From: Nitrospirota bacterium
Lineage (GTDB): Bacteria; Nitrospirota; Thermodesulfovibrionia; Thermodesulfovibrionales; UBA6898
Reading direction: 5' to 3'
Assembly (NCBI GenBank): GCA_021811105.1
Contig: JAJZPM010000024.1
Location: forward strand, 1-49,744
DNA: 49,744 nt
Below are positions 17,371-26,310 of the stretch, piece by piece. A program made the position numbers and the translations under genes. Each line of letters begins with the position of its first letter. Position 1 is the stretch's first letter. Under the pieces are notes generated by a model that saw nothing but the letters and a program-made list of their open reading frames with translations, had not been told where the DNA came from and did not search any database.

Positions 17371-18492
17371 ATGGTGAAAGAGGTCGTGAAAGAGGTCGTG
17401 GAGGAGATTCTGGCGCCGGCCGGCATCGCCATTAACGGCAACCGGCCCTGGGACATTCAGATCAAAAACGAGAATTTCTACCGCAGGATCTTGAAGGACG
17501 GAAGCCTTGGACTTGGCGAGGCTTATATGGAGGGATGGTGGGAATGCGAAAATCTGGACGACTTTTTCTGCAAGATCCTGCCCTGTCATCCGGAAGAGAA
17601 GATCAAAAAAAACCTTAAGTTGCTCTTTCAGGTGTTCCGCGCTGCCGTGTTGGACGTTGCTGCCAGGCCGCGGGCCTTTCAGATCGGCGAGCGACACTAT
17701 GACAAGGGCAATGAACTTTTCAGGCATATGCTCGACAGGAGGATGGTGTATAGCTGCGCCTACTGGCAGGACCTAGACAATCTTGATGATGCCCAGGAGG
17801 CCAAGCTCGACCTTATCTGCAGGAAGCTCCGGCTGCGGCCTGGCGAACGAATCCTTGATATCGGCTGCGGATGGGGCAGCCTCGTGAAATACGCCGCCGA
17901 GAAATACGGGGTCACGGCAGTGGGGATTACCGTCTCGAAAGAGCAGGCCGGGCTGGCGCGGGAGATGTGCGTGGGCCTCCCGGTAGAGATCAGACTGCAG
18001 GATTACAGGGATGTGGACGAGACGTTTGATCACATCGTCTCGGTAGGCATGTTCGAACACGTGGGACAAAAGAACTACCGGACGTACATGGAGACCGTGC
18101 ACAGATGTTTGGGGGATGAGGGCCTTTTCCTGCTCCACACCATAGGCAACATAAAGACCCAGTTGACAATCGATCCGTGGTTCGACAAGTATATCTTTCC
18201 CAATTCACTCATCCCTTCAATGAAGCAGGTCGCCTCTTCGGTCGAAGGCCTCTTTATTATCGAGGACTGGCACAACTTCGGCTTTTTTTATGATGCGACG
18301 CTGAAGGCCTGGTTTGACAATTTTAACAGGAACTGGGAGAGACTGAAATTGTCTTATGATGAGCGGTTCTACCGCATGTGGAAATATTATCTGTTGAGTT
18401 CAGCAGGCGCCTTCCGCGCGCGTGACCTCCAGGTATGGCAGCTAGCGCTGTCGAAGAAAGGCGTTTCAGCCGGCTACTGCTCGGTACGATAG
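17371..18492 (+). CDS. cfa: Cyclopropane-fatty-acyl-phospholipid synthase
   Basis: The enzyme transfers a methylene group from S-adenosylmethionine to double bonds of membrane phospholipid acyl chains. The 373-aa protein has an N-terminal lipid-binding part, with GLGEAYMEGWWECENLDDFF as in E. coli Cfa. The Rossmann methyltransferase follows with ILDIGCGWGSLVKYAAEKYG (motif I). Next come VGITVSKEQ, VSVGMFEHVGQKNY and the terminal region ending WKYYLLSSAGAFRARDLQVW. It stands alone on the plus strand, convergent with prc and only 15 nt apart. Cfa typically protects membranes in stationary phase or acid stress. Confidence 0.95.
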   Translation: MVKEVVKEVVEEILAPAGIAINGNRPWDIQIKNENFYRRILKDGSLGLGEAYMEGWWECENLDDFFCKILPCHPEEKIKKNLKLLFQVFRAAVLDVAARPRAFQIGERHYDKGNELFRHMLDRRMVYSCAYWQDLDNLDDAQEAKLDLICRKLRLRPGERILDIGCGWGSLVKYAAEKYGVTAVGITVSKEQAGLAREMCVGLPVEIRLQDYRDVDETFDHIVSVGMFEHVGQKNYRTYMETVHRCLGDEGLFLLHTIGNIKTQLTIDPWFDKYIFPNSLIPSMKQVASSVEGLFIIEDWHNFGFFYDATLKAWFDNFNRNWERLKLSYDERFYRMWKYYLLSSAGAFRARDLQVWQLALSKKGVSAGYCSVR

Positions 18493-18507
18493 CGTATCTC
18501 TGATGCC

Positions 18508-20652
18508 TCAATTCGAGGCGGAAGTTTTCACGGGGGAGCGCATGTCATCCAGGACGGAAACCGACTCCCGCACGTAAGGGTCTTCGCCGACCTCCTTGAT
18601 CCATGCCTGTCTCCTCCCCTCCTCCGATAGGTGAGACGTGTCTTGCTTCTTCCCTTTACGGATTCCTCCGTGGGGATTTCCCGAGTCCCTTTTTTGCGTA
18701 ACTTCCTTCAACTCTTCTTCGTCCTTCCGTGCCTCTTCTATATTCAGAGGCTGAAGCGTTTTTTTCTGCATCTCGATCAGCTCCTCATTTTCCTTCGTGA
18801 TATCGGCGAACTCCTTATTGGCACGGACTCTTTTTTCGCTTCGTGCCCTGAGTTCCCGGATGTCCGGTCGGGAATTCGTCCACTTCGAATAAGCGGCAGG
18901 ATTGATCGTGTCCCAGGGGAGGGCGAAATCCAGGTACTGTTCTCCGGTCTTCAGGCCTTGAAACTGGTCGGGCAGAACTATGTCCGGTTTTACCCCCCGG
19001 TACTGCGTGGACGCGCCGCTAATTCTATAAAACTTCTGCGTAGTGATTTTCAGCGCCCCGAGGGCGTCCTTTATGCCCATGTCGTGCGAGCGAAGGAAAT
19101 CGTTGAGGTCGATAATCGTCTGGACAGTTCCCTTGCCGTGAGTATCACCGCCTATGACAATCGCACGTCCGTAGTCCTGGAGCGCGCCTGCGAGGATCTC
19201 CGAAGCCGAGGCGCTGAACTTGTTGACGAGGACCACCATCGGTCCTGAGTAACGAATGTCAGGATCTTCGTCGGCAAGGACCGAGATCTTTCCATCGCTT
19301 GCCTTCACCTGAACTACCGGACCCGTCTTTATGAACAGTCCTGCGGTTTTGATCGCATCGGTAAGCGCCCCTCCACCGTCATTCCTCAGGTCAAGGATCA
19401 GGCCTCTGATCCCTGCGGCCTTCAGCTTATTGAGTTCTTTTTTTACGTCATCTGTGCAATTGCGGCCGGCACTGCTTCCGGTGTGATCGAAGTCCCTGTA
19501 AAATGCGGGGATTTTGATGTAGCCGACAACCGCGCCACCGGCTCCGTCTTTCAGGACAGCGCTTTTTACAAAGTTATCCTCAAGCTTTATGACATCCCGT
19601 ACAATGGGAACGACCATCCGGCTGCCGCTCGGTTTTTTTATCGTTAGCCTGACCTCGGTGCCTTTCTTCCCCCTGATCAGCTTTACGGCGCCCTGGACGC
19701 CCATATAGGTAATGTCTACGGGTTCCTTATCTTTCTCTGCCACTTTCAGGATAATGTCTTCCGGCTGGAGCTGCCCCTGCCTGAATGCCGGGCTGCCCGG
19801 AACGATCTCGACTACTTTAATATAGCCGTCCTCTTCCCGGAGTGTGGCCCCGATACCCTCGAGGGTCCCCCGCATGCTGATATCGAAGTCCTCCTTGCTC
19901 GAAGGCGGCATATATTCCGTATGCGGATCGTAGGCCCTGGTGAGCGAGTTAAAGTAGCGCTCATATTCTTCCCTTTCGCTCCTTTCCCGAAGTTCGGAAA
20001 AGAAGGTCTCATAACTCCGTAAGACCTTTTCCCTCGCCGTTTTTTCGAATGGCGCCGTAGGCATGCCGTCCTTGCCGTCCTGTGGCTTCTTGGCTTCGTC
20101 CTCCATGTTAAGCAACTGATGGAGCACCTGCAGTTCGAGGATTTTTCTCCAGCGCTCCCTCAGCGCGCCTTCGGTCTCGCAGTAGTCGAGCTTCTCAGGG
20201 TCCGTTTCGACGTATTCATGCCCCGCGAAGTTGAAGTCTTTGGAGAGCAGTTGTCTGACCATTTCCTTGACGGCTGCAGCTCTCTTTAAAAGGATTGCGG
20301 TGGCGAGGTCGGCGAGTTCGTAGTTTCCGGATTTGATTTCATCATCGATCGAGTTCGTATAGACCGCCAGTTTCTTAACGTCTTCCTTCAGAAAAAAGCG
20401 TTTCTGGCTGTCCAATTGCTTCATATAAAGGGTGAAGGCGTTTTTCGAGAGTTCGTCGTCGATTTTCTTGTGGCTGAAATGGAGGTTGCCCAGGTCGTAG
20501 CTCAGGAGATACCCGAGCACCTTGGCCCGCTGGTACGCAGGCGTGTTGCGGCTCTCAAGCGCATATGAGGCGGGAAGGTTGATGAAGAGCAGGCAGAGGA
20601 CTAGCGCAGCAACGGAGCGGGCACTCCGCAAAAAAGCGCCGGCTGTCATCAT
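18508..20652 (-). CDS. prc: Tail-specific (C-terminal processing) protease Prc, family S41
   Basis: Prc is a periplasmic Ser-Lys protease that degrades proteins from the C-terminus and trims envelope proteins. The 714-aa protein begins with a signal peptide (ARSVAALVLCLLFINLPASY). It has an N-terminal helical Prc domain and a PDZ domain near residues 225-310 (VVEIVPGSPAFRQGQLQPED). The S41 core follows: GLILDLRNDGGGALTDAIKT, then NKFSASASEILAGAL with the nucleophile Ser, and GGDTHGKGTVQT with the general-base Lys. The C-terminal extension is lysine- and glutamate-rich. It is a single gene divergent from the TetR/efflux cluster. Confidence 0.95.
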   Translation of the reverse strand: MMTAGAFLRSARSVAALVLCLLFINLPASYALESRNTPAYQRAKVLGYLLSYDLGNLHFSHKKIDDELSKNAFTLYMKQLDSQKRFFLKEDVKKLAVYTNSIDDEIKSGNYELADLATAILLKRAAAVKEMVRQLLSKDFNFAGHEYVETDPEKLDYCETEGALRERWRKILELQVLHQLLNMEDEAKKPQDGKDGMPTAPFEKTAREKVLRSYETFFSELRERSEREEYERYFNSLTRAYDPHTEYMPPSSKEDFDISMRGTLEGIGATLREEDGYIKVVEIVPGSPAFRQGQLQPEDIILKVAEKDKEPVDITYMGVQGAVKLIRGKKGTEVRLTIKKPSGSRMVVPIVRDVIKLEDNFVKSAVLKDGAGGAVVGYIKIPAFYRDFDHTGSSAGRNCTDDVKKELNKLKAAGIRGLILDLRNDGGGALTDAIKTAGLFIKTGPVVQVKASDGKISVLADEDPDIRYSGPMVVLVNKFSASASEILAGALQDYGRAIVIGGDTHGKGTVQTIIDLNDFLRSHDMGIKDALGALKITTQKFYRISGASTQYRGVKPDIVLPDQFQGLKTGEQYLDFALPWDTINPAAYSKWTNSRPDIRELRARSEKRVRANKEFADITKENEELIEMQKKTLQPLNIEEARKDEEELKEVTQKRDSGNPHGGIRKGKKQDTSHLSEEGRRQAWIKEVGEDPYVRESVSVLDDMRSPVKTSASN

Positions 20653-20874
20653 CTTTGCACCGAAGGGTCCGGGGCGGTGGATTGAGCGAACATATTTAAC
20701 GGCTGCACCTCATCGATTTTTTATATTACCCGTTTCGTCAGTATTACCGCAAGTTGCGCGGTCCCCGCAAGAAATTGTCCGCACACGGGCCGTTGAAGCC
20801 GCCTATAGTGTCGTCCCCAAGAAGAGTGAGTCAGCCGGCCGCGGCCTGCGCCGACAGCCGGCCACAAGATTCAT

Positions 20875-20926
20875 TTGACATCCTGAAGGTTATTCGCCTA
20901 TAGTAAAAATGTAAGTAAGCGCTAAC
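20875..20926 (+). promoter_or_regulatory. Promoter and candidate operator of the TetR/efflux cluster
   Basis: TTGACA (20875-20880) and TATAGT (20899-20904) are 18 bp apart, a strong sigma70-like pair. At the expected transcription start lies GTAAGCGCTAAC (20915-20926), a near-palindrome with GT.AGCGCT.AC symmetry. TetR-type repressors usually bind such inverted repeats over their own promoter, so autoregulation is likely. The tetR ATG is at 20942. Confidence 0.62.
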
Positions 20927-20941
20927 ATTAATGAGATAAGC

Positions 20942-21565
20942 ATGCGTGACACAAGGGATAAGATATTGGACGCAAGCCTCGCCCTTTTTTCAATAAAGGG
21001 CTTTCTCGGTGCGACGACGAAAGAGATCGCAAAGAAGGCAGGCGTAGCGGAGCTGACGCTCTTCAGGCATTTCTCCTCAAAGGAACGGCTTTTCGAGGAA
21101 ATGATTGCAAGTCACTCCTTTCTGCCCGCCCTGAAGGGGCTCTTGCCGGAGCTGAAAGACCTCTCTTACAGGGATGCCCTGGTGCAGATCGCCGGCGGCT
21201 TCTTGAACAGGTTATCCGAAAGAAGGGACCTGATCAAGATCATGCATTCCGAGATACATTTGTACCCGGCAAAGGTGAAAGAGATCCAGCAGAATCTTGT
21301 CGGAGAAATCGTAAAAACCCTCGCTTCGTATTTCAGGGGAATGCAAGAAGGAGGGTTGTTAAAGGAGTTCGACCCCGAACTAGGCGCCCGCGCCTTTCTC
21401 GGCATGTTTTTTCAGTATTTTACCAACCAGGAATTCGTGGTAGAAAAGAAGCAGAAGTTCGAAAACAGGGATGCTGTGATCCGGGAGTACGTGAATATAT
21501 TTGTTTTCGGAACTGAGGCGGGAAAATCAAATAATGGGTCCGGCAGCACAGACGGGGTCCGCTGA
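20942..21565 (+). CDS. TetR-family transcriptional regulator
   Basis: The 207-aa protein has the classic N-terminal TetR helix-turn-helix: RDKILDASLALFSIKGFLGA, then TKEIAKKAGVAELTLFRHF and SSKERLFEEMI. The C-terminal ligand-binding domain is divergent (GGFLNRLSERRDLIKIMHSE) and resembles the AcrR/TetR_C types linked to efflux. It is the first gene of a co-directional cluster encoding an ABC exporter, a TolC-like protein and an EmrAB pump, so it probably represses them until a toxic compound binds. The promoter region carries a near-palindrome suited to it. Confidence 0.9.
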   Translation: MRDTRDKILDASLALFSIKGFLGATTKEIAKKAGVAELTLFRHFSSKERLFEEMIASHSFLPALKGLLPELKDLSYRDALVQIAGGFLNRLSERRDLIKIMHSEIHLYPAKVKEIQQNLVGEIVKTLASYFRGMQEGGLLKEFDPELGARAFLGMFFQYFTNQEFVVEKKQKFENRDAVIREYVNIFVFGTEAGKSNNGSGSTDGVR

Positions 21566-21646
21566 TGTCCGTTAGAGTAGAAGAGGCTGCCGCATTGCCA
21601 TGTGGGAGTCAGCAACGATGATGAGGAAAGGGGCAGGGCGACTGCA

Positions 21647-22807
21647 ATGAAGAAGATATTGATCGGGATTGCGATAGCGGCGATAATGGGGGGCGCAGCG
21701 TATTTTGCGCTGCGTAGCAAAGGCGACGTTCCTCAGTTCAGGACTGATAAAGTGACACGAGGGGACATCGTATCGTCCGTGACGGCGACTGGAACGGTCA
21801 ACGCAGTCACGACGGTATTGGTGGGGACCCAGGTATCGGGCACGATAAAGGCAATCTACGCCGACTATAATTCCCGGGTCAAAAAAGGGCAACTCATTGC
21901 GCAAATCGACCCCGCGTTGTTCGAAGCCCAGGTGGACCAGGCAAAGGCCAATCTTCTCGCAGCAAAGTCGAACCTGACGAAGGCGGAGGTAGCGGTTACC
22001 GACACCCGGCGAACTTTGGAGCGCAACCGGGAGCTTTTAGCCAAGAATCTTATTGCCAGGTCGGACCTCGATACAGCCGGGACGAATTACGACAGTGCCG
22101 TTGCCCAGGTAAATGCGAACAAGGCACAGGTGGAGCAGGCGGCTGCGGCGCTGAGGATCGCCGAAACGAACCTCAGGTATACACGCATCCTCTCCCCGGT
22201 GGACGGTATCGTGGTATCGAGAAACGTGGATGTAGGGCAGACTGTCGCGGCGAGTTTCCAGACCCCCACGCTCTTCAATATCGCACAGGACCTTACCAAG
22301 ATGCAGATAGACAGCAGCGTGGCGGAGGCCGACATAGGGAATATACGGGTGGGGCAGCCTGTCGAATTCACTGTTGACGCGTATCCGGACAGCCCGTTTA
22401 AAGGCAGCGTTTCGGAGGTCAGGAACGCTCCCATTACAGTCCAAAACGTGGTTACTTATGACGTGGTAGTCAATGTGGCCAATCCGGAACTCAAACTTAA
22501 GCCCGGCATGACTGCGAATGTTTCCATCATTATTTCGAAGAGGGAAAACATTCTGAGGGTGCCCAATGCGGCCCTCCGGTTCAGATTTACCGATAAGCGC
22601 GCGAAGACGGAAACGAGGGGAAAAGGGGTCGGTGTCTGGGTCGTCGACGGCGAAAAACCAACTCGGATCGGCGTGACTACCGGCATCAGCGACGGGAATA
22701 ATACGGAACTGCTCTCTGACAATCTGAAGGAAGGGCAGGAGCTTATCGTGGAGTCCCTGGCAAAGCCCAAGAACCAGGCGCAGTCCGGGCCGCGCATACA
22801 TTTGTAA
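21647..22807 (+). CDS. MacA-like periplasmic adaptor (HlyD/RND-type membrane fusion protein)
   Basis: The 386-aa adaptor links an inner-membrane ABC exporter to an outer-membrane channel. It has an N-terminal anchor or signal (KKILIGIAIAAIMGGAAYFA) and a biotinyl-lipoyl half-motif (ATGTVNAVTTVLVGTQVSGT). A coiled-coil hairpin follows (VDQAKANLLAAKSNLTKAE through AALRIAETNLRYTRILSPV), then the beta-barrel domain (VGQPVEFTVDAYPDSPFKG). The ATG at 21647 fits better than one 15 codons earlier, which would add a charged non-signal leader. It is followed by its ABC ATPase after one base. Confidence 0.9.
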   Translation: MKKILIGIAIAAIMGGAAYFALRSKGDVPQFRTDKVTRGDIVSSVTATGTVNAVTTVLVGTQVSGTIKAIYADYNSRVKKGQLIAQIDPALFEAQVDQAKANLLAAKSNLTKAEVAVTDTRRTLERNRELLAKNLIARSDLDTAGTNYDSAVAQVNANKAQVEQAAAALRIAETNLRYTRILSPVDGIVVSRNVDVGQTVAASFQTPTLFNIAQDLTKMQIDSSVAEADIGNIRVGQPVEFTVDAYPDSPFKGSVSEVRNAPITVQNVVTYDVVVNVANPELKLKPGMTANVSIIISKRENILRVPNAALRFRFTDKRAKTETRGKGVGVWVVDGEKPTRIGVTTGISDGNNTELLSDNLKEGQELIVESLAKPKNQAQSGPRIHL

Positions 22808-22808
22808 T

Positions 22809-23501
22809 ATGGCCCTTATTGAAACGCAGAACATAAACAAGATCTACAGTCTCGGCGATGTAGAAGTAAACGCCCTGAAGAATGTCTCTCTTAGTATAGA
22901 AAAGGGAGAATTCATCGCGATCATGGGACCTTCGGGGTCAGGGAAGTCGACATTTATGAACGTCCTTGGTTGTCTCGACAAACCCACGAGCGGTATATAT
23001 CTCCTGGAAGGAATCGACGTTGCGCGTATGAACAGGGATGAACTCGCGGCAATACGGAACAAGAAGTTGGGCTTTGTCTTTCAGGGGTTTAACCTTTTGT
23101 CGAGGACTTCGGCTATGGAAAACGTTGAGCTGCCGATGCTCTATGACGGACTTCCGGCAGGGGAGAGGAAAGAAAAGGTCATGGCGGCCCTGGCAGTAGT
23201 GGGACTTGCAGGCCGGGAAGACCACCACCCGAACCAGCTTTCAGGCGGCCAGCAGCAGAGGGTGGCCATTGCACGTGCCCTTGTAAACAACGCCCCGATA
23301 ATCCTTGCTGATGAACCTACAGGGAACCTCGACACAAAGACCAGCATAGAGATCATGGAACTCTTTGTGAGATTGAACGGGGAGTCCCATATCACTATCA
23401 TACTTGTGACCCATGAGAAGGACATAGCGGAGTTTAGCAGGAGGCGGATATTCTTCAGAGACGGCGTAGTCGTCAGCGACGAACTGTCCGGCAAGACATG
23501 A
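22809..23501 (+). CDS. ABC transporter ATPase, MacB/LolD type
   Basis: This 230-aa ATPase drives a MacB-type exporter. The Walker A is IMGPSGSGKSTFMNVLGCL, the Q-loop is VFQGFNLLSRTSAMENVELP, the signature is LSGGQQQRVAIARALVN, the Walker B is IILADEPTGNLDT, and the H-loop is ILVTHEKDIAEF. E. coli MacB has ATPase and permease in one chain; here they are separate genes. The stop overlaps the permease start by 4 nt (ATGA), so the two subunits are translationally coupled. Confidence 0.95.
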   Translation: MALIETQNINKIYSLGDVEVNALKNVSLSIEKGEFIAIMGPSGSGKSTFMNVLGCLDKPTSGIYLLEGIDVARMNRDELAAIRNKKLGFVFQGFNLLSRTSAMENVELPMLYDGLPAGERKEKVMAALAVVGLAGREDHHPNQLSGGQQQRVAIARALVNNAPIILADEPTGNLDTKTSIEIMELFVRLNGESHITIILVTHEKDIAEFSRRRIFFRDGVVVSDELSGKT

Positions 23502-24727
23502 TCAATATCCCTGCGACCATAAGAATATCGCTAAGGGCGCTGCGCGTGAATAAGATGCGTTCGGCCCTTACTATGCTCGGTATTATCATCGGTGTCAGCG
23601 CTGTTATCACTATGCTTGCAGTCGGCACGGGGGCGAGACAGAGGATAGGCGAACAGATGGCGAGCATCGGGTCGAACCTTCTGATGGTACTTCCCGGTTC
23701 GACTACATCGGGAGGCGTGAGGATGGGCGCCGGAACTCAGCCCACCCTGTCTACGGGAGACGCCGAGGCGATACAGAAAGAGTGTCTCTCGGTAATGTAT
23801 GTGGCGCCGGTCCTCAGCGGGGTGGCCCAGGTGATCTACGGAAACCAGAACTGGTCGACCGGTATTACCGGGACTACTACGAATATGCTGCAGGTGAGAG
23901 ATTGGCCTCTGTCTGCAGGAAGACCCTTCACGGATGAGGAAATGCGGAGCGCGTCGAAAGTCTGTCTGCTCGGGCAGACCGTAGTGGACAACCTCTTCGG
24001 CGGCATCAATCCCATTGGGCAGATAATCCGCATCAAGAATGTGCCTTTTACTGTGGTCGGGGTACTCGACGCCAAGGGCCAGGACCCGGGAGGGCATGAT
24101 CAGGACGATACCGTCTATGTCCCGGTAACCACGGCCCAGAAAAAACTCTTCGGCACTGCATTCCCCGGCATGGTCAGGATCATCATGGTGAAGGCGAAAA
24201 GCGCCGACGACCTTGCTTCGGCGGAAAAGGAGATTACCGAACTGCTTCGGCAGAGGCATCATATCGGGCAGAAGCAGGATGACGATTTTACCGTCCGCAA
24301 CCTCACCCAGATGATGCAGGCAGCGGAACAGTCCACAAAGGTGATGACCCTATTGCTTGGGGCGATCGCCTCCGTGTCCCTCCTCGTAGGCGGCATCGGC
24401 ATCATGAATATCATGCTCGTTTCGGTCACTGAACGGACAAGGGAGATCGGAATCCGGATGGCGATCGGCGCAAAGACGTGGGACATCAGGCTCCAGTTTA
24501 TTGTCGAGGCCCTCACCCTTTCGATGATAGGCGGCGTGGTGGGGATTATCATAGGGATTTCGAGCTCAGAGGTGGTGTCGATGCTTTTCGGATGGCCGAC
24601 TGTCATATCTCCCGTATCTATTTTCCTTTCCTTCGGTTTTTCAGGTTTTGTGGGTATATTCTTCGGGTTCTATCCTGCATACAAGGCATCGCTTCTTGAC
24701 CCCATAGAGGCGTTGAGGTATGAATAG
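23498..24727 (+). CDS. MacB-type ABC permease (FtsX family)
   Basis: This 409-aa inner-membrane protein has the MacB layout. A first helix contains SALTMLGIIIGVSAVITML. A large periplasmic MacB_PCD domain follows (RIGEQMASIGSNLLMVLPG through the DDTVYVPVTTAQKKLFG region). Three C-terminal helices sit around ERTREIGIRMAIGAKTWDI and PAYKASLLDPIEALRYE, the signature ending of the family. It forms the tripartite exporter with the preceding ATPase and adaptor and probably the TolC-like protein downstream. The substrate is unknown; peptides, macrolides or lipids are typical. Confidence 0.94.
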   Translation: MINIPATIRISLRALRVNKMRSALTMLGIIIGVSAVITMLAVGTGARQRIGEQMASIGSNLLMVLPGSTTSGGVRMGAGTQPTLSTGDAEAIQKECLSVMYVAPVLSGVAQVIYGNQNWSTGITGTTTNMLQVRDWPLSAGRPFTDEEMRSASKVCLLGQTVVDNLFGGINPIGQIIRIKNVPFTVVGVLDAKGQDPGGHDQDDTVYVPVTTAQKKLFGTAFPGMVRIIMVKAKSADDLASAEKEITELLRQRHHIGQKQDDDFTVRNLTQMMQAAEQSTKVMTLLLGAIASVSLLVGGIGIMNIMLVSVTERTREIGIRMAIGAKTWDIRLQFIVEALTLSMIGGVVGIIIGISSSEVVSMLFGWPTVISPVSIFLSFGFSGFVGIFFGFYPAYKASLLDPIEALRYE

Positions 24728-24779
24728 AAGAGATAGGATAAACATGGTATGATAAAAAGCTTCTATATCGCCGAGGTGT

Positions 24780-26117
24780 ATGCTCAGGGAGAAGGAAATG
24801 GGTAACAGAATAGGACAGATAGTGCTTTCCTGTATTGCAATTCTCCTTTCTTTGCAGGTGCGAACGGCATCCGGGGAGTTGTTGACGCTCTCCGAGGGGC
24901 TCAGGCTCGCCACCGAAAACAGCAGGCTCGTAAAAATATCGCGTGGCGACGAAAGGATTTCGGAGACCGATACGCGTATCGAGAGAGCGCGGCTTTTCCC
25001 GACGGTGAATGCGTCCGCGAGCGGCACGATGCTTGCTCATCAGCCCGCGGCGATATTCGGGACTCAAACTATTCCAATGTCTCAAAAGGATTTTTATGCA
25101 TACAATCTGACTATCCAGCAAACGCTGTACGATTTCAGGGAAAACGCGTCCCTCTACGAGTCGAGCAAGGCACGGCTAGAGGCAGCGAGACTTGATACGG
25201 CGAGGGTGAAGAACCTTGCGGCAATCGACTTCGCGCTGATCTATTTCGATCTTCTCCAGTCGGAAAAGATGGTGACCGTCGGCGAAAAGGAGGTCGAGAG
25301 ACTCGAATCCCACCTGCGCGACGCAAAAAACCTTTACGAGGAAGGAGTGATCACGCGAAATGACCTCTTGCAGGCGGAGGTGAGGCTCTCGGATTCGCGG
25401 CAAAGGCTTCTTACCGCAAAGACGAATCGTCAGATCAACGCATCCCGTCTGAACAGTGCGCTGGTGAGGCCGCTGATGGAGAAGGCGGAGGTAGTGGACG
25501 TTAAGGAGGCACCCCCGGAATCCGAAGTCACTATCTCGGACATCGCGAAGGCCTGGGAAGAGGCCGAAAAGGAGAGACCCGAAATACGGATTGTCGATGC
25601 GACCCTGAAGTCCCTCGACCTCGACGAGGAGGCAAAGAAGGCGGAATTTTATCCGAAAATAGTTGCGGTCGGCTCGTATGATTATACCAAGAACCAGTAC
25701 CAGACCCCTCAGGGGAACTGGGAAATGACCCTCGGCCTCGGGATAAACCTCTTCAGTGGCTGGAAGACCACCGCCGAGGTGGCGAAGATCAGATATCAGA
25801 GAGAGAAACTGCTTGAACAGAGAAAGAAACTCGTTGACGATGTGAGACTCGAAGTCGAAAAATATCTTCTCGATGCGAGGACAGCAAGGGACAGGGTCGC
25901 CGTGACAAAGGATGCCGTGCGACAGGCCGAGGAAAATCTCAGGATAAACAGGGTGAGATATACGGAGGGTGTCGGTACCGCGACTGAGGTCCTCGACGCG
26001 GTCACGCTGCTGAGCGTTGCCGAGACAAACCACTATCAATCCGTATATGATTTGGCGAAGTCCGAGATCGCGGTATTGTATGCGGTCGGCAAAGATCTTT
26101 CGGAGGTCTACAGATAA
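24780..26117 (+). CDS. TolC-like outer-membrane efflux protein
   Basis: The 445-aa protein forms the trimeric outer-membrane exit duct for the adjacent pumps. It has a signal peptide (GQIVLSCIAILLSLQVRTASG) and two OEP repeats, each of coiled helices plus beta strands. The first runs over LTLSEGLRLATENSRLVKIS and QQTLYDFRENASLYESSKA. The second covers EAEKERPEIRIVDATLKSL and FSGWKTTAEVAKIRYQ. The start may instead be the ATG at 24798 (MGNRIGQIV), which has AGGGAG upstream; both leave the signal peptide intact. Its position between the ABC genes and emrAB suggests it serves both. Confidence 0.92.
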   Translation: MLREKEMGNRIGQIVLSCIAILLSLQVRTASGELLTLSEGLRLATENSRLVKISRGDERISETDTRIERARLFPTVNASASGTMLAHQPAAIFGTQTIPMSQKDFYAYNLTIQQTLYDFRENASLYESSKARLEAARLDTARVKNLAAIDFALIYFDLLQSEKMVTVGEKEVERLESHLRDAKNLYEEGVITRNDLLQAEVRLSDSRQRLLTAKTNRQINASRLNSALVRPLMEKAEVVDVKEAPPESEVTISDIAKAWEEAEKERPEIRIVDATLKSLDLDEEAKKAEFYPKIVAVGSYDYTKNQYQTPQGNWEMTLGLGINLFSGWKTTAEVAKIRYQREKLLEQRKKLVDDVRLEVEKYLLDARTARDRVAVTKDAVRQAEENLRINRVRYTEGVGTATEVLDAVTLLSVAETNHYQSVYDLAKSEIAVLYAVGKDLSEVYR

Positions 26118-26146
26118 CGCACTGCTTTGATCTCCCGGGAAATCAT

Positions 26147-26223
26147 AACTTCCCTATCCCCCTCTTACCATGAGAGAGGGTATTTGTTCCTCCCCTTAAG
26201 ATAAGGGGAGGGTAGGAGGGGTT
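26147..26223. repeat. Composite palindromic repeat upstream of emrA
   Basis: Two hairpins stand in tandem: CCCTCT/AGAGGG (26160-26165 with 26175-26180), and the perfect 10-bp stem CCTCCCCTTA/TAAGGGGAGG (26189-26198 with 26202-26211). The outer ends are also roughly complementary. C-rich arms resemble the element at 1533-1571, pointing to one dispersed, non-coding family. It may act as a terminator or mRNA stabiliser between tolC and emrA, but no T-run follows. Confidence 0.65.
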
Positions 26224-26249
26224 ATGAAGCGCTGGTTAATAATTTCAAT

Positions 26250-26267
26250 ATATATAAATGTATATAT
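26250..26267. promoter_or_regulatory. AT-rich inverted repeat before emrA
   Basis: ATATATA (26250-26256) and TATATAT (26261-26267) form a perfect inverted repeat with a 4-bp spacer in an otherwise moderately GC-rich region, 44 bp before the emrA start. It could be a promoter element or an operator. Low-complexity AT sequence can give this by chance. Confidence 0.3.
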
Positions 26268-26310
26268 GATATGAGACCCTTAATTAGGAAAAAATTATGG
26301 CGAGGAGAAA

